A stretch of DNA of 9,046 nucleotides from UBA970 sp049419605 (lineage in GTDB: Bacteria; Bacillota_I; Bacilli_A; RFN20; CAG-826): the NCBI GenBank assembly GCA_049419605.1, contig JBMSKF010000021.1, positions 1-9,046 on the forward strand, in the 5' to 3' direction. Within the stretch, counting starts at the first letter, position 1. Every line of letters begins with the position of its first letter. The translations under genes were made by a program, and so were the position numbers. The notes under the pieces are model-generated. The model was not told where the DNA came from and made no database searches. It saw only the letters and a list, made by a program, of their open reading frames with translations. This document shows, piece after piece, positions 1-6,857 of this stretch.

Positions 1-855
1 AAATTGAGTCAACTTGGGGTCACCGTAAGTAAAACCCTTGAGCTTGATACAAACGCAATTTTTTCCGATCAGTTTTTTATAGAATCTAATATTGAAAAAT
101 TACCGAAACTTGCGTATCTTCAAGTTGCTACTTCTGGTCTAGATTTAATTGATCTCCAACATCCTCAATTAAAAGATGCAGTTGTAAGTGGTTCAAGGGG
201 TGTCTTTAACCAACCGATGGCCCAATATGTTTTAAGTCATGTTCTTAGCGTTTATCAAAATCATCGATTCTTTTTGCAAACTCAAAAGGATCAGCAATGG
301 CGACCCTCTCGACATAACGAAGAGTTATCAGGAAAACGAGTCGCCATTATCGGTGTAGGGCAAATTGGATTACAAATCGCAAAGACATTCTCATTCTTTG
401 GTGCCAAAGTAGATGGTTTTAATCGCACTGCCATAGATTCAATCTATCTTCAATCATGTTATTCATTACAAGATTTACCACTAAAGATTTCAGATTATGA
501 AGTTGTGATCGTCTCGCTTGCCTTAAATCAAGATACCAAAGGAATAATCAGTGGACCCTTACTTGAAAAACTAAATCCGAAAGCTATTTTTGTTAATCTC
601 GGTCGCAGTGAATTAATCGATGAACCAACCATGATGAATGTGTTACAAAATAAAAAGATTCGCCACGCGGTTTTGGACACTTTTTCAAAGGAACCCCTTC
701 CCAAAGATCATCCATTTTGGGGATTAGAAAATTTAACGATCACACCGCACATCTCTTTTACATCCATTCAAAATCTTGACAGGATGTTTGATGCGCTTTA
801 TAACAACTTACAACTTTATTTACAAAATGAACGTTTAATTAATCAGTTTAAATAA
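1..855 (+). CDS. D-isomer-specific 2-hydroxyacid dehydrogenase, 5'-truncated by the window edge
   Basis: This is a cytoplasmic NAD(P)-dependent oxidoreductase of the D-2-hydroxyacid dehydrogenase (SerA/GhrA-like) superfamily, which interconverts 2-keto acids and D-2-hydroxy acids. The frame is open to the left edge, and about 30 residues of the usual 310-320 appear to be missing, so the TTG at 4 is not a convincing start. Numbering from that TTG, a Rossmann motif GVGQIG lies at 117-122. The catalytic triad is intact: Arg201 (in NLGRSELID), Glu230 (in SKEPLPKDHPFW) and His249 (in TPHIS). An Asn-Arg pair at 140-141 after the second beta strand, in place of the acidic residue of NAD-dependent members, suggests a preference for NADP(H); this is inferred. 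The substrate cannot be assigned. It ends with TAA, overlapping the 3' end of the opposite arsC by 8 bp. Confidence 0.88.
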   Translation, partial: KLSQLGVTVSKTLELDTNAIFSDQFFIESNIEKLPKLAYLQVATSGLDLIDLQHPQLKDAVVSGSRGVFNQPMAQYVLSHVLSVYQNHRFFLQTQKDQQWRPSRHNEELSGKRVAIIGVGQIGLQIAKTFSFFGAKVDGFNRTAIDSIYLQSCYSLQDLPLKISDYEVVIVSLALNQDTKGIISGPLLEKLNPKAIFVNLGRSELIDEPTMMNVLQNKKIRHAVLDTFSKEPLPKDHPFWGLENLTITPHISFTSIQNLDRMFDALYNNLQLYLQNERLINQFK

Positions 856-1285
856 ACTTCATGTCTTTATAATCACGAATCAAAGCTTCAACCTTCGTTT
901 TAATTAAATCACGGATAGGACGAATGGCATTTAATTTTTCTGCTTCCGATCCTGCAAGGGCAGATGGATCAGGTAAATCCCAATTTAAGGTAACTTTTGT
1001 ACTTGGGAAAATAGGGCAACGTTGTCCGTTTAAAGCGTCACAAACTTTGACAACAATTTCATAACGTTTTCCTTGTTTAAAGAAATCGAAAACATCTTTG
1101 GTTTTATTTTTAGAAATATCATAACCAAGTTCTGCCATCGCTTTGACAGCGATAGGGTTTAATGTGCCTGCTTCTAAACCAGCACTTTCAGCGATAAATT
1201 GACCATCAGCTAATTGATTTAAGAATGCTTCCGCCATTTGGCTACGTGCCGAGTTGTGGATACAAATAAATAATACTTTGATCAT
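848..1285 (-). CDS. arsC: Arsenate reductase, thioredoxin-coupled type (ArsC, LMW-phosphatase fold)
   Basis: This cytoplasmic enzyme reduces arsenate to arsenite, with thioredoxin recycling the final disulfide. The 145-residue protein opens with MIKVLFICIHNSARSQ, which holds the CX5R phosphate-binding loop of the low-molecular-weight phosphatase fold (Cys8, Arg14). The two relay cysteines are present as Cys82 and Cys90 in VCDALNGQRCP. Their spacing of seven residues, against six in the Bacillus subtilis enzyme, resembles other clostridial/archaeal-type members. The WDLPDPSA stretch supplies the general acid, Asp106. Two ATGs lie side by side; the second (1283-1285) is chosen because a GGGAG Shine-Dalgarno sits 6 nt before it but only 3 nt before the first. 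No arsR, arsB or acr3 is visible in the window. A general LMW protein-phosphatase role is less likely because all three redox cysteines are kept. Confidence 0.87.
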   Translation of the reverse strand: MIKVLFICIHNSARSQMAEAFLNQLADGQFIAESAGLEAGTLNPIAVKAMAELGYDISKNKTKDVFDFFKQGKRYEIVVKVCDALNGQRCPIFPSTKVTLNWDLPDPSALAGSEAEKLNAIRPIRDLIKTKVEALIRDYKDMKFI

Positions 1286-1291
1286 CATGTT

Positions 1292-1296
1292 CTCCC
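1292..1296 (-). promoter_or_regulatory. Ribosome binding site of arsC
   Basis: GGGAG on the minus strand lies 6 nt before the ATG at 1285 and 3 nt before the overlapping upstream ATG at 1288. The spacing favours the 1285 start. A longer reading that begins at 1303 (MWWEN...) would put the Shine-Dalgarno inside the gene and adds residues absent from the family. Confidence 0.6.
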
Positions 1297-1345
1297 ACCA
1301 CAATATAAATGATTAAAACTGATGATTTGTTAAATTTCTGTATAG

Positions 1346-1377
1346 AATGCGTTAAAATTGCATTGTCTCGGTATGAT
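1346..1377 (+). promoter_or_regulatory. Possible promoter and operator-like inverted repeat between arsC and the CAT-like gene
   Basis: A TATGAT hexamer at 1372-1377 is the best -10 candidate for the rightward gene, with no good -35 at 16-18 nt. If it is used, transcription would start near 1384, only about 5 nt before the ATG at 1389, giving an almost leaderless mRNA. Just upstream, AATGC (1346-1350) and GCATT (1360-1364) form a 5-bp inverted repeat that could be an operator. All of this is weak pattern evidence. Confidence 0.25.
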
Positions 1378-1388
1378 AAAATTACGCT

Positions 1389-2021
1389 ATGAAAAAATGG
1401 ATTGATTTTACTACTTGGCCTCGATACCAACATTATTTATTTTTCAAAGATTATGAGATGCCACGATTCAATATGACATTTCCAATTGATGTCAGCAATC
1501 TATATCAATATGGAAAAGAAAAGGGTTATCGCTTTTATTTTTTATTGATGCATCAAGTGGTAAAGACACTCAATCAAATTGAAAATTTCCAATATCGCAT
1601 TGAAGATGGAGGCGTCTTTCAGCAAACCATTGAACATGTTTCTTTTACAGATTTTATTGAAGCACAAAAACTATTCAAAATGGTCTTTACCAACGTCGAT
1701 CCTGATTATGTTAAGTTTGAAAAAACAGCGATTGAAGTGTCGCAAAAACAAGGCAATCAATTGATTCAAATGGACAAAGAATCAATATTAAATACAATCT
1801 ATGTGACCTCGTTCCCATGGGCACGATTTACGCATTTTACGCATGCAACAAAATTAGGATCCACAGACTCAGTTCCGCGTATAAGTTGGAGTCAGTTTCT
1901 TGATGAAAATGGTAAAAAGACGCTTCATTTATCAATAGAAGTCCATCACGGACTTGTCGACGGTTACCACGTTGGATTATTTATTCAACAACTCCAACAA
2001 CAATTAAACGATATTCGTTAA
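1389..2021 (+). CDS. Divergent type A chloramphenicol acetyltransferase-like O-acetyltransferase
   Basis: This is a cytoplasmic acetyl-CoA-dependent O-acetyltransferase of the classical CAT (CatA) fold. The 210 residues match the usual length of about 210-220. The hallmark C-terminal motif HHGLVDGYHVGLF is present, with catalytic His187 and structural Asp191. The PW motif reads TSFPW at 140-144. The position of Ser148 of CAT-III, which contacts the reaction intermediate, appears to be Thr140 here. The N-terminal substrate-pocket region is divergent and lacks the WD and TVF signature seen in plasmid CATs. Chloramphenicol resistance is therefore possible but not assured; the natural acceptor may be another alcohol. 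The ATG at 1389 gives the family N-terminus (W-x5-WPRYQHY), yet no Shine-Dalgarno precedes it. The TAA overlaps the nupQ stop by 4 bp in convergent orientation. Confidence 0.85.
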   Translation: MKKWIDFTTWPRYQHYLFFKDYEMPRFNMTFPIDVSNLYQYGKEKGYRFYFLLMHQVVKTLNQIENFQYRIEDGGVFQQTIEHVSFTDFIEAQKLFKMVFTNVDPDYVKFEKTAIEVSQKQGNQLIQMDKESILNTIYVTSFPWARFTHFTHATKLGSTDSVPRISWSQFLDENGKKTLHLSIEVHHGLVDGYHVGLFIQQLQQQLNDIR

Positions 2022-2986
2022 CGACTACCTTTGTCGTAAGGGATTCCTTCGGCTTTGGGGGCTCTTGATTTCTTGCTCGTTAAGATTAAGGCACCCAAGG
2101 TTGCTAGATAGGGTAAGACAGTAAAGAAATATCCTAACGATAAGCCGTCAAAAATAGGGATTAACGTATATTTAATACTTAAAGCATTCATCAATCCAAA
2201 AAACAAACTTGCTAAAAGAATTTTTTCTGGTTTCCACTGACCAAAAATCATGACTGCAAGAGCTAAAAATCCATAACCACTGACCTGGCCTGAAAAAGTT
2301 ACCGAACTCGAAACCACAAACACAAGTCCACCAATCCCTGCAAGAGCACCAGAAATTATTGTGCCCAACCAGCGCATATGAAAGACGTTAATTCCCACAG
2401 AGTCAGCAGCTCCAGGGTGTTCACCTACAGCAGATAATCGCAACCCCAAGCGGGTACGATAAATGACAAAAATGGCAATCAAGGCAATCGCATATCCAAC
2501 AAAACTCAAGATGTTAATATCTTGGAATAAGATGTCACCAAGGATGGGTATATCACCTAATAAAGGTACTTTTTGAATATTAAACGTTTGATCAAAAGGA
2601 ATATTTTTAACGTTGTTTAAGGTTCTTGCGATAAAAATAACCATCGGGGCTGCAAATAAATTAATTGCAGTACCGCCGATCACTTGATTCGCTTTGAGGT
2701 TAATCGCAGAAAATGCTAGGAGTGTTGAAAGTAAAGAACCAGAGATGGCAGCAATGATTGCTGCAATTAATAACAACAAACTCGGATTAAAGTCCGGAAA
2801 TGCATTTTGCATAAAGTTGATAAACAGGATTGAGAAGAATGAACCAAAGACCATGGTTCCTTCTAATGAAATGTTGACAACACCACTCTTTTCCGCAAAC
2901 ATACCACCTAGCGCAGTGATCAATAAAGGCACTGTAAAAAATAGAGTTGAATTTGCAATGATGATAAATAGGTCTGCAAAACTCAT
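2018..2986 (-). CDS. nupQ: Nucleoside ABC transporter permease, NupQ/YufQ type
   Basis: This is the second integral membrane subunit of a BmpA/NupNOPQ nucleoside importer and forms half of the translocation channel. It has 322 residues, mostly hydrophobic with about eight to nine predicted membrane segments. Family landmarks are AEKSGVVNISLEG at 31-43, the cytoplasmic coupling loop GLRLSAVGEHPGAADSVGI at 181-199, and the polar tail SRAPKAEGIPYDKG. The ATG overlaps the TGA stop of nupP in an ATGA junction. An excellent AAGGAGGT Shine-Dalgarno lies inside the nupP 3' end, 8 nt before the start, so its translation is probably coupled to that of nupP. It is the last gene of the importer operon; no terminator is visible before the convergent CAT-like gene, whose stop it overlaps by 4 bp. 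Substrate specificity is inferred from family and operon context. Confidence 0.93.
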   Translation of the reverse strand: MSFADLFIIIANSTLFFTVPLLITALGGMFAEKSGVVNISLEGTMVFGSFFSILFINFMQNAFPDFNPSLLLLIAAIIAAISGSLLSTLLAFSAINLKANQVIGGTAINLFAAPMVIFIARTLNNVKNIPFDQTFNIQKVPLLGDIPILGDILFQDINILSFVGYAIALIAIFVIYRTRLGLRLSAVGEHPGAADSVGINVFHMRWLGTIISGALAGIGGLVFVVSSSVTFSGQVSGYGFLALAVMIFGQWKPEKILLASLFFGLMNALSIKYTLIPIFDGLSLGYFFTVLPYLATLGALILTSKKSRAPKAEGIPYDKGSR

Positions 2987-4062
2987 GATTTTTTACCTCC
3001 TTTTTTCAAATGTCGAATTAAAGTGTCTTTCACAAGCATGGCCATCGCCGAAGTGTAAATAATTGCTGCAATAATGACATCAATGATTTCTACCTTGATG
3101 CCTAGTGTCTGCATAAAATAACCACCACGTTGGATAAAGGAGATAAAGAATGCAGATAACACAATGCCGAAAGGATGAGATTGTCCTAGTAGTGCTACCG
3201 CAATGCCATCAAACCCTGCTGTCAGTAATTCATTTCCAACGGAGTATTGATTGCCACTATTAATGGAACCCTTTGCCAAAAAGTATAAAGCACCCGCCGC
3301 ACCTGCTAACGCGCCAGCAATCACCATCGATAAGATTAAACTTCGATCTTCTTTAATACCACTATATTTAGCAGCGAATCGATTGTTTCCTACAGCCTGT
3401 AATTCGAAACCAAAACCCGTCTTATAAAGAATAAAATAAATAATTAAAGAAAAACCAATGGCTAAGACAATTCCTAAATCGATTGCGGAACGGGTGAAAA
3501 TTTCTCTTAAAAAAGTAGTAGGAATATATGCATTTAAATCAATGGCCCTGGTTTTAGAAAAGGCAATATTAAATAAGTTAGCATCACCTTGAATCCACAT
3601 ATTAACTGTGTACATGCCGATGTAATTTAGCATGATGGATGAGATGACTTCATGGACATTAAATTTTGCTTTTAACAATCCAGGAATAAACCCCCAAATA
3701 CCACCCATCACCATTGCGGCAATAAAAGCAACAATCCATTGAAATGGTCCAAAGATATCACCATAAATTCCAACCCAAACACCTGCAAACATTCCCATGG
3801 TATATTGACCCGTCGCCCCGATATTAAATAGACCAGTTTTAAAAGCAAAACCTACTGATAGTCCTGTTAAAATAAGCGGCCCCGTTAAAAAGATTAAGTC
3901 ACCAAAACGTCTCAGAAATTCAGGATTGATTAACCAACCACCAATCATGGTAAAAAAACCAGGAATCGCGGTAAAAGGGTTTGCAATGATCATGATGAGC
4001 AAGCCAAAAATTAATCCTAAAGCGATGGCAATCATTGAAGATAATAAGGCTTGGTTTTTCAA
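2983..4062 (-). CDS. nupP: Nucleoside ABC transporter permease, NupP/YufP type (TTG start)
   Basis: This is the first permease subunit of the nucleoside importer, with 359 residues and multiple membrane segments. Family motifs are FKTGLFNIGATGQ at 74-86, KAKFNVHEVISSIMLNYIG at 131-149, and a coupling loop FELQAVGNNRFAAKYSGI near the middle of the C-terminal half, which contacts the ATPase. The start is a TTG at 4060-4062 overlapping the TGA stop of nupO (TTGA). It is chosen because AGGAGG sits 9 nt upstream and the sequence from it gives a positively charged N-terminus before the first membrane segment. The next in-frame Met (residue 10) has no Shine-Dalgarno. The gene ends in TGA, overlapping the ATG of nupQ. 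It presumably pairs with NupQ as a heterodimer driven by NupO. Confidence 0.93.
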   Translation of the reverse strand: MKNQALLSSMIAIALGLIFGLLIMIIANPFTAIPGFFTMIGGWLINPEFLRRFGDLIFLTGPLILTGLSVGFAFKTGLFNIGATGQYTMGMFAGVWVGIYGDIFGPFQWIVAFIAAMVMGGIWGFIPGLLKAKFNVHEVISSIMLNYIGMYTVNMWIQGDANLFNIAFSKTRAIDLNAYIPTTFLREIFTRSAIDLGIVLAIGFSLIIYFILYKTGFGFELQAVGNNRFAAKYSGIKEDRSLILSMVIAGALAGAAGALYFLAKGSINSGNQYSVGNELLTAGFDGIAVALLGQSHPFGIVLSAFFISFIQRGGYFMQTLGIKVEIIDVIIAAIIYTSAMAMLVKDTLIRHLKKGGKKS

Positions 4063-5591
4063 GAAGGTTTTCCTCCTGCCATATATAAACCAATCGTCTC
4101 TTTGGTAGTTGTTTTTGGATTTAACTCGGCAACAATTTGTCCTTCATACATCACTAGAATTCGATCAGATAACTTCATGATTTCTTCCAATTCTAATGAA
4201 ATCATTAAGATTGCTTTTCCTTCGTTGCGTTGAGTTAATATCTGTGAATGAATATATTCAATTGCTCCAACATCTAAACCTCTTGTTAATTGAACTGCAA
4301 GCATCACATCAGCGTTACTATCTATTTCTCTAGCGATAATGGCTTTTTGTTGATTGCCACCACTTAAACTTCTCGTTAATGATTGAATGCCTTTTCCTGA
4401 ACGTACATCAAAACGATTGATTAAATGATTGGAGAGTTCAAACCATTTATTCTTTTGAATGATGCCTTGTTTTTGATAGGGATCTTGATGATATTTTTTT
4501 AAAGTTAAATTTTGATATAAAGGGGCATCGAGGATTAAACCGTATTTATGGCGATCTTCCGGAATATGTGCAAGTCCTAGATCATTTCGTCTTCTCACAG
4601 AATAATGCGTAACATCCTGATCTTTAACATAAATATGACCCTCAGAAGCTTTTAATAGACCGGCAATTAAGTAGGCGAGTTCGGATTGTCCGTTTCCTTC
4701 AATCCCAGCAAGACCCACTATTTCTCCACGGTTAACATCCAATGAAACTTTATTTACAATCGCTTTCTTTGTTCTTGGTGAGATATACGTTAGTTGACGA
4801 ATCGATAAACCCACTCCTGATTTTTTAACTTCGGGTTTATCGACTTCAAAACTAATGTCTCGTCCAACCATGAGGTTTGAAAGGGCTCTAGGATTGGTCT
4901 CGTTGGTCTTTAAAGTTCCTACTGATTTACCTTTTCTAAGGACAGTAACCCGATCAGACACTGCCATGATTTCATTCAGTTTGTGAGAAATAAATAAGAT
5001 GGATTTACCTTCTGCTTTGAGGTTTTTAAGAATCTTCATTAACTCTTCAATTTCTTGAGGGGTTAAGACCGCTGTAGGTTCATCAAATATGAGAATGTCA
5101 TTCTTTCGATAAAGCATTTTTAGAATCTCAACTCGTTGCTGCATGCCTACAGAAATGTCTTCAATTTTTGCATCGATATCAATGGCTAATTTATATTGTT
5201 CAGACAAAGCTAAAATTTCTTTTTTGGCACGTTGTCGATCTACGACAACACCTTTCATCGGCTCCGCACCAAGAAGGATGTTATCCAAAACCGAAAAGAC
5301 ATCCACTAATTTAAAATGTTGATGCACCATGCCAATGCCATAGTGATTAGCATCATTTGGGTTCTTTATTTGAATCACTTGACCGTTCTTTTTGATTTGG
5401 CCACTTTCAGGAATGTACAAACCAAAGAGCACGCTCATCAGGGTTGATTTACCAGCACCATTTTCTCCGAGTAAAGCATGAATCTCACCTTTTGCTAAAT
5501 CGAGGTGAATTTGATCATTGGCAACAATACCAGGAAAAATCTTGGTGATGCCAATCATTTCAATAATAGGATTTTGCAAATTTTGATTCAT
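4059..5591 (-). CDS. nupO: Nucleoside ABC transporter ATP-binding protein with two NBDs, NupO/YufO type
   Basis: This cytoplasmic ATPase carries two fused nucleotide-binding domains and energizes the importer; its 510 residues are the usual length. NBD1 (about 8-240) is complete: Walker A GENGAGKST at 42-50, Q-loop Gln91, signature SVGMQQ at 147-152, Walker B ILIFDEP with Asp170/Glu171, and H-loop His203. NBD2 (about 262-505) is degenerate, as is normal in the family. Its Walker A reads GIEGNGQSE at 296-304 without Lys, the signature LSGGNQQK (409-416) is intact, the Walker B region has Gln434 instead of the catalytic Glu, and the H-loop His is replaced by Leu466. Leu435 replaces the Pro usual in this family (QLTRGLD rather than QPTRGLD). 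The ATG at 5591 lacks a clear Shine-Dalgarno and follows a hairpin after nupN. The TGA stop overlaps the start of nupP. Confidence 0.95.
   Translation of the reverse strand: MNQNLQNPIIEMIGITKIFPGIVANDQIHLDLAKGEIHALLGENGAGKSTLMSVLFGLYIPESGQIKKNGQVIQIKNPNDANHYGIGMVHQHFKLVDVFSVLDNILLGAEPMKGVVVDRQRAKKEILALSEQYKLAIDIDAKIEDISVGMQQRVEILKMLYRKNDILIFDEPTAVLTPQEIEELMKILKNLKAEGKSILFISHKLNEIMAVSDRVTVLRKGKSVGTLKTNETNPRALSNLMVGRDISFEVDKPEVKKSGVGLSIRQLTYISPRTKKAIVNKVSLDVNRGEIVGLAGIEGNGQSELAYLIAGLLKASEGHIYVKDQDVTHYSVRRRNDLGLAHIPEDRHKYGLILDAPLYQNLTLKKYHQDPYQKQGIIQKNKWFELSNHLINRFDVRSGKGIQSLTRSLSGGNQQKAIIAREIDSNADVMLAVQLTRGLDVGAIEYIHSQILTQRNEGKAILMISLELEEIMKLSDRILVMYEGQIVAELNPKTTTKETIGLYMAGGKPS
4072..4077 (-). 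promoter_or_regulatory. Ribosome binding site deciding the nupP TTG start
   Basis: AGGAGG on the minus strand lies within the last codons of nupO and 9 nt before the TTG at 4062. No ATG or GTG lies at a suitable distance in the permease frame, so this site supports initiation at a non-ATG codon. Confidence 0.65.
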
Positions 5592-5607
5592 ACTTTCATT
5601 TTACAGA

Positions 5608-5636
5608 AAACACAGGGTGCAGAACACCCTGTGTTT
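5608..5636 (-). terminator. Intercistronic hairpin between nupN and nupO, likely partial terminator or mRNA stabilizer
   Basis: A perfect 12-bp inverted repeat, AAACACAGGGTG (5608-5619) and CACCCTGTGTTT (5625-5636), encloses a 5-nt loop. In the minus-strand transcript the stem begins about 20 nt after the nupN stop and is followed by a short TTTTCTGT tract, which resembles an imperfect intrinsic terminator. Because nupO starts only about 17 nt beyond the stem and has no visible promoter of its own, read-through must occur. The structure probably gives more lipoprotein than transporter, or protects the nupN mRNA 3' end. Confidence 0.75.
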
Positions 5637-5655
5637 CTTTAAAGGCTAATTAAGA

Positions 5656-6765
5656 CTAGGCAACAAAGGTAACGGCCACTTTATTCATGGCTGCGTCATA
5701 AGCGGCAATTTCAGCTTCGGTTGCACCGGTAACGGTTGAACCATCGAGAATTAAATCAACAGTTCTTTCACCTTCTGCTAATTCGCCATAGATAACTTCA
5801 TATTCAGCAACAGTAAAGGTTTCAAAACCCCAAGAAGCTTCATCGGTTGGTAAACCAACGCCATCATTGGAAGCGTCTAACACCCAAACTTCGCCACCTG
5901 GGAATTCATCGTTATAGTAAGCAGTTAAGGCTTGAACAACTGAGGTTCCTAATCCCTTCATCGCGGAAGTGATCACGGTATCCGATAAATCGGCACCACC
6001 TGGACCTTGGTTAACGTCAACACCGATAACTTTCTTATTCGCTTTTTCAGCTTCAGACATAACAGATAAACCAACAGCACCACCTGCAGCAAAGATAACT
6101 TCTACGCCATCTTCAAACATCGTTTCTGCAGTTGCAGCATTGTCTGGGGTATCAGCAAAGTCACCAGTATAGTGATATTGAATCGTTACTTCAACATTTT
6201 CATCAGCTGCAGCAGCCTGTGCACCAAGCATGAAGCCAACACCAAACTTAACAACAGCAGGAACCGCCATACCACCCATGAAACCTAAGGAACGGAAACC
6301 ATCAGCTACTGCAGCATAACCTGCTAAATAACCGGCTTGTTGTTCGGCATAAAGAATGGATAAGACGTTGTCTTCTTGACGGAAGACACTATAGTCTGCA
6401 CTGTGTGGAACGCCATCAAGCAAGATGAATTTCACATCTGGATGTTGATCTTGAGCTAAGAAAATTGGAGTTTCAAATAAGAATCCTGGAGTAACAACAA
6501 CTTTTGCACCACCTTCGATGGCTAAATCGATAGTGTTGACATATTCAGTGTTGTCGACAGCAGTAGGTTTGTAATATTGATAAGATTTGTTGTTTTCTTC
6601 TGCGAATTCAACGACACCTTCCCAAGCACCTTGGTTAAAGGATTTGTCATCGATATCACCGACGTCTGTGACGAGGGCGATTTCATAAGTAGTTGGCCCG
6701 CATGAAGCAAGTAACATTGAGAATCCAGCAACAGCAAGCATTGCGACTGTGGTAAATTTTTTCAT
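5656..6765 (-). CDS. nupN: BMP-family nucleoside-binding lipoprotein (NupN/YufN, BmpA/PnrA-like)
   Basis: This is the extracellular substrate-binding lipoprotein of the importer, anchored to the outer face of the membrane by a lipidated cysteine. It has 369 residues, usual for the family. The signal peptide has MKK, a hydrophobic core and lipobox LASC at 19-22, with Cys22 as the modified residue. The BMP signature VTDVGDIDDKSFNQGAWEG lies at 32-50. Asp34, Phe43 and Asn44 probably correspond to PnrA/BmpA ligand contacts; further likely contacts are Asp118 (LLDG), the GVDVNQ stretch at 248-253 and Lys270. These assignments come from memory of the family rather than an alignment. A strong AAAGGAGG lies 6 nt before the ATG, and the stop is TAG. 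It heads the operon and has its own consensus -10 and a structured leader. The ligand is presumed to be purine and/or other nucleosides. Confidence 0.94.
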   Translation of the reverse strand: MKKFTTVAMLAVAGFSMLLASCGPTTYEIALVTDVGDIDDKSFNQGAWEGVVEFAEENNKSYQYYKPTAVDNTEYVNTIDLAIEGGAKVVVTPGFLFETPIFLAQDQHPDVKFILLDGVPHSADYSVFRQEDNVLSILYAEQQAGYLAGYAAVADGFRSLGFMGGMAVPAVVKFGVGFMLGAQAAAADENVEVTIQYHYTGDFADTPDNAATAETMFEDGVEVIFAAGGAVGLSVMSEAEKANKKVIGVDVNQGPGGADLSDTVITSAMKGLGTSVVQALTAYYNDEFPGGEVWVLDASNDGVGLPTDEASWGFETFTVAEYEVIYGELAEGERTVDLILDGSTVTGATEAEIAAYDAAMNKVAVTFVA

Positions 6766-6792
6766 TTTTTTCCTCCTTTAAATGAAATTACC

Positions 6793-6856
6793 TTGGCAAG
6801 TGAGATGATTTTCCATGAATTTAGCCGCATTCAAGAAAATAAATCTCATTGGCCAA
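6793..6856 (-). ncRNA. Long imperfect hairpin in the nupN 5' leader (candidate cis-regulatory or stabilizing RNA)
   Basis: Read on the minus strand, complementary blocks nest in order. TTGGC (6856-6852) faces GCCAA (6797-6793), and TGAGAT (6848-6843) faces ATCTCA (6806-6801). ATTTTCT (6840-6834) faces GGAAAAT (6814-6808) with one U-G pair, and TGAAT (6833-6829) faces ATTCA (6820-6816). These leave an apical loop GCGGCTAA and small internal loops, about 23 pairs in all. The structure begins a few nucleotides after the predicted transcription start and ends about 14 nt before the Shine-Dalgarno, which stays unpaired. I do not recognise it as a known riboswitch class. The U-G pair means the minus-strand (nupN) transcript folds slightly better than its complement. 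Confidence 0.5.
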
Positions 6857-6857
6857 T
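6848..6857. promoter_or_regulatory. Perfect 10-bp palindrome ATTGGCCAAT just downstream of the nupN start site
   Basis: ATTGGCCAAT is fully self-complementary and falls at about +7 to +16 of the predicted nupN transcript, a typical repressor operator position. It overlaps the basal arm of the leader hairpin, so it may simply be part of that structure. Confidence 0.3.

Noticed and set aside
1286..1303. N-terminally extended ArsC starting at 1303 (MWWENM...)
   Set aside because: The extension would contain the Shine-Dalgarno, and the family begins directly before the first beta strand, KVLFIC.
1242..1433. 63-codon minus-strand open frame spanning the arsC-CAT intergenic region
   Set aside because: It overlaps both real genes, has no ribosome site, and shows no family resemblance; it is a by-product of the AT-rich gap.
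2694..3062. 122-codon open frame on the plus strand inside the permease genes
   Set aside because: It lies antisense to two strongly recognised permeases, has no Shine-Dalgarno, and its translation resembles no protein family I know.
5588..5599. Three-codon micro-ORF (ATG AAA GTA TGA) whose stop overlaps the nupO ATG
   Set aside because: It mimics the 4-nt overlaps of the other junctions but has no Shine-Dalgarno and is short enough to arise by chance.
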